64,000 bases of DNA from positions 57,885,493 to 57,949,492 of the forward strand of contig OX419759.1 in assembly GCA_948567375.1 (NCBI GenBank). The letters run 5' to 3'. Numbering within the stretch: position 1 is the stretch's first letter; each line of letters opens with the position of its first letter. The translations under genes were made by a program, and so were the position numbers. Below are positions 60,970 through 64,000 of this stretch, in pieces. Under the pieces are notes generated by a model, which did not search any database, was not told where the DNA came from, and saw nothing but the letters and a program-made list of their open reading frames with translations. This stretch comes from Lunularia cruciata. Its lineage: Eukaryota > Streptophyta > Marchantiopsida > Lunulariales > Lunulariaceae.

Positions 60970-62535
60970 AAAATTTTCTTCTGCTTTTGTTGCCACGCGT
61001 GTACTACAGTCTCGCATGATTTTGGTCAGCGAGGGACTACAGTAGTTTCAAGAGTTACTATTCTACATTCTGCGAGGCGAGGGTGTGAAATTCTCCCAAA
61101 GAGGACGTTGACTGCTGGTGTGCTGATTGTTACCTTGAAGAGAGTAGGGGATGGAATAACTTTACGAGAATTGTGGGAAGATCGAGTACAATGGCTGGCT
61201 GGTATTGTAGGGATGAAGATGGGAGATTTCTGTTCTTTTCCGCAGGAGTAGATCCTGGACCAATGCAGTGGTCTTAAAGTGAATCCCAGAAGTGGTTGTG
61301 AGGAAGCCCCACTTGTGTGGAAAGCTTTAGCAGTGATGATGACAAATCCTGGGGAAGAACTTCTGCACTGGAAAAGTGTCTAATTTGGACGATATAAGTT
61401 CATGAAGAGCCGATTGCTGGACCAGGCAGTAAAGTCGAGGTGATCGGCTCTCCTCTTCACGTCCAGCAGATTTTGTCAGTGGTGAGTAACATGGAGTAAA
61501 TCGCTCGGCAGGTTAAATCTTTAGACTCCTGGTATGGACTGGGAAGGTTTTAAGTTAACTTCTCGTTTGCATGATTGACTCGGTGTGATGTCCGTTTTGG
61601 AAGGGAAGTGCCCGACAGACGAACGAGACTTGCAAATGCACGCTGTTGGGCGAAGAGTCAGCTGCACAGGTTTCCAGGGGGATTGTGCAAATGCCACTAT
61701 CTGATTTGATATCGATGTTTTCGGTAGAGTGACCACAAAACAACAATCGATTACGAAGCACAGCTTGCTGCTGCGACACCAAGACAACCTTTCTTGTCAA
61801 CTGGAACGTATCTGCATCGCGCAGAGGCCGCCATCAACCATCCAGCATGCGGGGTGGGGAGGTTATGGTGACCAGGACATCGCTGTCAACAAGGGCAATC
61901 ATTTAACAATTCAGCTCCCTTAGATTCAGTATTTCCTTCTGCATATTCATCAGAATCCATCCCAACAGCAGTCTTGTTCTGACGGGCCTAGTGTAGTTCT
62001 ATTTTGCACCTATTGAACCCCGGGCACGACAGAGTGGAGGGTCCTGCTCTACCTCATTTAATAAGGTGCATAAAAGTTGATACCGTAGCAAATGGTAGGG
62101 CCATTTGGGTTGCTTTCTATTCGTCCACACCACACAGAACAGTTCCTTATCAGGCCAATCTGAACGGCTTGTAAAGGCCATACATACGTTGAATATGTTT
62201 CCTGTAGACTGAGAATTCAACTGATATGAATATGCGAAGTTAGTACTCTTTTGACATTGTCAAGCGCAGACAAAAACTTCTTTTTGAGAAATTTAACCTC
62301 GGAAGTAGCTTTTCGAGAAACATGTTCTTGTCCCCAACATTCGGACAACGATGTTAGAAACCCCGGTATCACATCACGGACAAACTAGAACGAAACATAT
62401 TGTAGCGTTGTTTTGATCTTCGTTGGTACCGATAAAGTTTGTTTTCGTGATTTGCAGCAAAAGTTTCAAAACGGGAACTTCAATCTGAATTAGCGTTCTT
62501 GTTAAATAAATCCCTATCCACAGCGAGATACCCGT
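60970..62535. other. Intergenic, no supported gene
   Basis: Several short open frames on both strands lack any recognisable domain or consistent coding signal. Confidence 0.4.
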
Positions 62536-62540
62536 TTCCT

Positions 62541-62708
62541 AGCAGCTTTGAAGCATCGCGAGTATATCTATATTGCATACAGAGTAAACAGTAGCAGCAG
62601 TTCTTGAAGCATCGCTTGTATATCAATATTGCGTGGAGAGTAAACAGCACTAGCAGTTCTTTAAGCATCGCTTGTAGGTCAATATTGCATATAGAGTAAA
62701 CAGCAGTA
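62541..62708. repeat. Three tandem copies of a 56-bp unit
   Basis: The core GAAGCATCGC starts at 62550 and 62606, and its variant TAAGCATCGC at 62662. Each is followed by a TATATC/AATATTGC segment and AGAGTAAACAG. Confidence 0.9.
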
Positions 62709-64000
62709 GCATTCTTTTGAAAGTCGAATGCGTATAGAAGTGACTGTACTACTAACTCAACTGCTCTTGATCGTGGAGCAAGTAATGAGGTGTACTACAT
62801 ATCATGCGGTGTCATTTCAACTACTCTTGTGTCCAGAGTGCAAGCATTTCTCCATTCCATATCACGGCATGTAGGAGCGGAGCCTATCTTTGGTATCCCC
62901 AACACTATTCTCAGATTAGAAGTGTGGTTGTTCATGCATCTGACCTGGTAGTTAAGCATGTTCGGACGTCGAAGACCAATCGGATTTGGGTCTCGACTGA
63001 CATTCCAGCCAAACTTGAAACTTCTTGCATGTACATTTTCAAGCTCACATTCCAAGTTTAACTTCGTGGGCAAATATATTGCAAAGTTGCTGCCAAGTGT
63101 TCGAGTTGAAATCAATCAAATAGGATTTCTCGCAACGTAACGCCCGACCTAGAAGCATTCACTCAGCGAGACGCCGCCCCTACAAGTGTTTCCTCGGCCT
63201 CGATAATTACTTTAGAATTTTCGTGGTCTCGTTTGTTAACGATCTGGGGTCTCGAAAAGCCAGTCGGAAGAGCTGCATGGCTTTCACGAGCGAGGGCCTG
63301 GCATAGAGTAGACCGCACGTCCTATCGAAACAACTGCTGATGACAACAGAGCATGCTTATCACAGGTCCAAGTCAATTCTCGAAGCTATCATGTCCAGAA
63401 AATGATGAGTTCCTCCATCTTATGATCTTTGGAAGATCAAAGAGTCAGGTGAGCCGTGACTCATACCGTGAGTCGTTCCGATCAACTGGAATGTTCATTT
63501 TAGATGCTGGGGGTTGGCATTTGTTAATCATTTTCTATGAGTCTAAGACAGGAGAGACATTCGCAGTTACTGTGGTTTGGCATTGTCAATGCTCACTTTC
63601 TACGAGACTAACAGATGAGAGATTATCGCTATCTACATCCTTTTCATTCGTCAAACTACATTTGAAACTATCCTATGAGAGAGAGGAGGGGTAGTTGCTG
63701 AAATGGTATTATGGCCTTTAGGTGTCCTTGGATGTGTAAAGTGAACTAAATGTCAAAAATGCCAACTATCTTCTTCTTCTTCACATTCGTAGGTTCTCTA
63801 AGCTATCTTAGAGTATACTCTACTTCATAAGACACGTACATATGGCACGGTGGGATATCCATTGATTAAACTACTAATTCCTTGACTTTGACGACAAAGT
63901 ATATGCTTTATGGAAACATAGTTCAATGATCTATAATTGAAAATCACCTTAAATTGTGTATCTTGTAGGACAGATGATCATCATGAGACCAAATGCTAAA
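62709..64000. other. Intergenic, no supported gene
   Basis: No family motif seen in any frame, including the open frame at 63353-63694. Confidence 0.4.

Noticed and set aside
1-64000. CRISPR arrays, bacterial operons, ribosome-binding sites
   Set aside because: The sequence is eukaryotic nuclear; the tandem repeats found have no spacer structure.

Overview
The window is nuclear DNA of a land plant. It has intron-rich genes with GT-AG junctions, plastid-targeted enzymes (chlorophyll synthase, argininosuccinate synthase), an ACC-synthase-like enzyme, and long gene-poor stretches of decayed transposons. The resemblance of its Gypsy and LINE families to bryophyte ones suggests a bryophyte, possibly a liverwort; this is an impression, not a sequence search.

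Layout. Positions 200-1680 hold the 3' end of a LINE-like retroelement (minus strand). 6.4-8.4 kb is a broken leucine-rich-repeat/NLR-like gene (minus). 10.6-12.3 kb is an intronless receptor-like kinase with a cysteine-rich, hevein-like ectodomain (plus). 14.1-16.4 kb is a four-exon ACC-synthase-like gene (minus). 18.1-44 kb is a transposon-dense block: a second LINE 3' end, a decayed PIF/Harbinger transposase, tandem repeats, and a Ty3/Gypsy element of about 10.5 kb. A solo LTR is nested in that element. Beyond it lie a stop-riddled minus-strand ORF and a very AT-rich tract. 44.5-48.2 kb is a 14-exon PHAF1/UPF0183-family gene (plus). 50.9-55.2 kb is a 15-exon chlorophyll synthase gene (plus). 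57.1-60.0 kb is an eight-exon argininosuccinate synthase gene (minus). The last 4 kb has no gene I can support, only a LINE tail and short repeats. The exon sums of the four spliced gene models are all divisible by three.

The most unusual object is the Gypsy element. Besides gag, protease, reverse transcriptase, RNase H and integrase, it carries a cytosine-C5 DNA methyltransferase domain between protease and reverse transcriptase, and a PHD finger after integrase. An element carrying both a writer of DNA methylation and a likely reader of histones may manage its own chromatin state. This copy is dead. It is broken mostly by in-frame stops, predominantly TAG, which looks like C-to-T decay at methylated CAG sites rather than random damage.

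The host genes look like independent loci with no operon logic. Chlorophyll synthase finishes chlorophyll in the plastid, argininosuccinate synthase makes the arginine precursor, the ACS-like enzyme is a PLP enzyme, and the PHAF1-like protein probably acts in membrane trafficking or autophagy.
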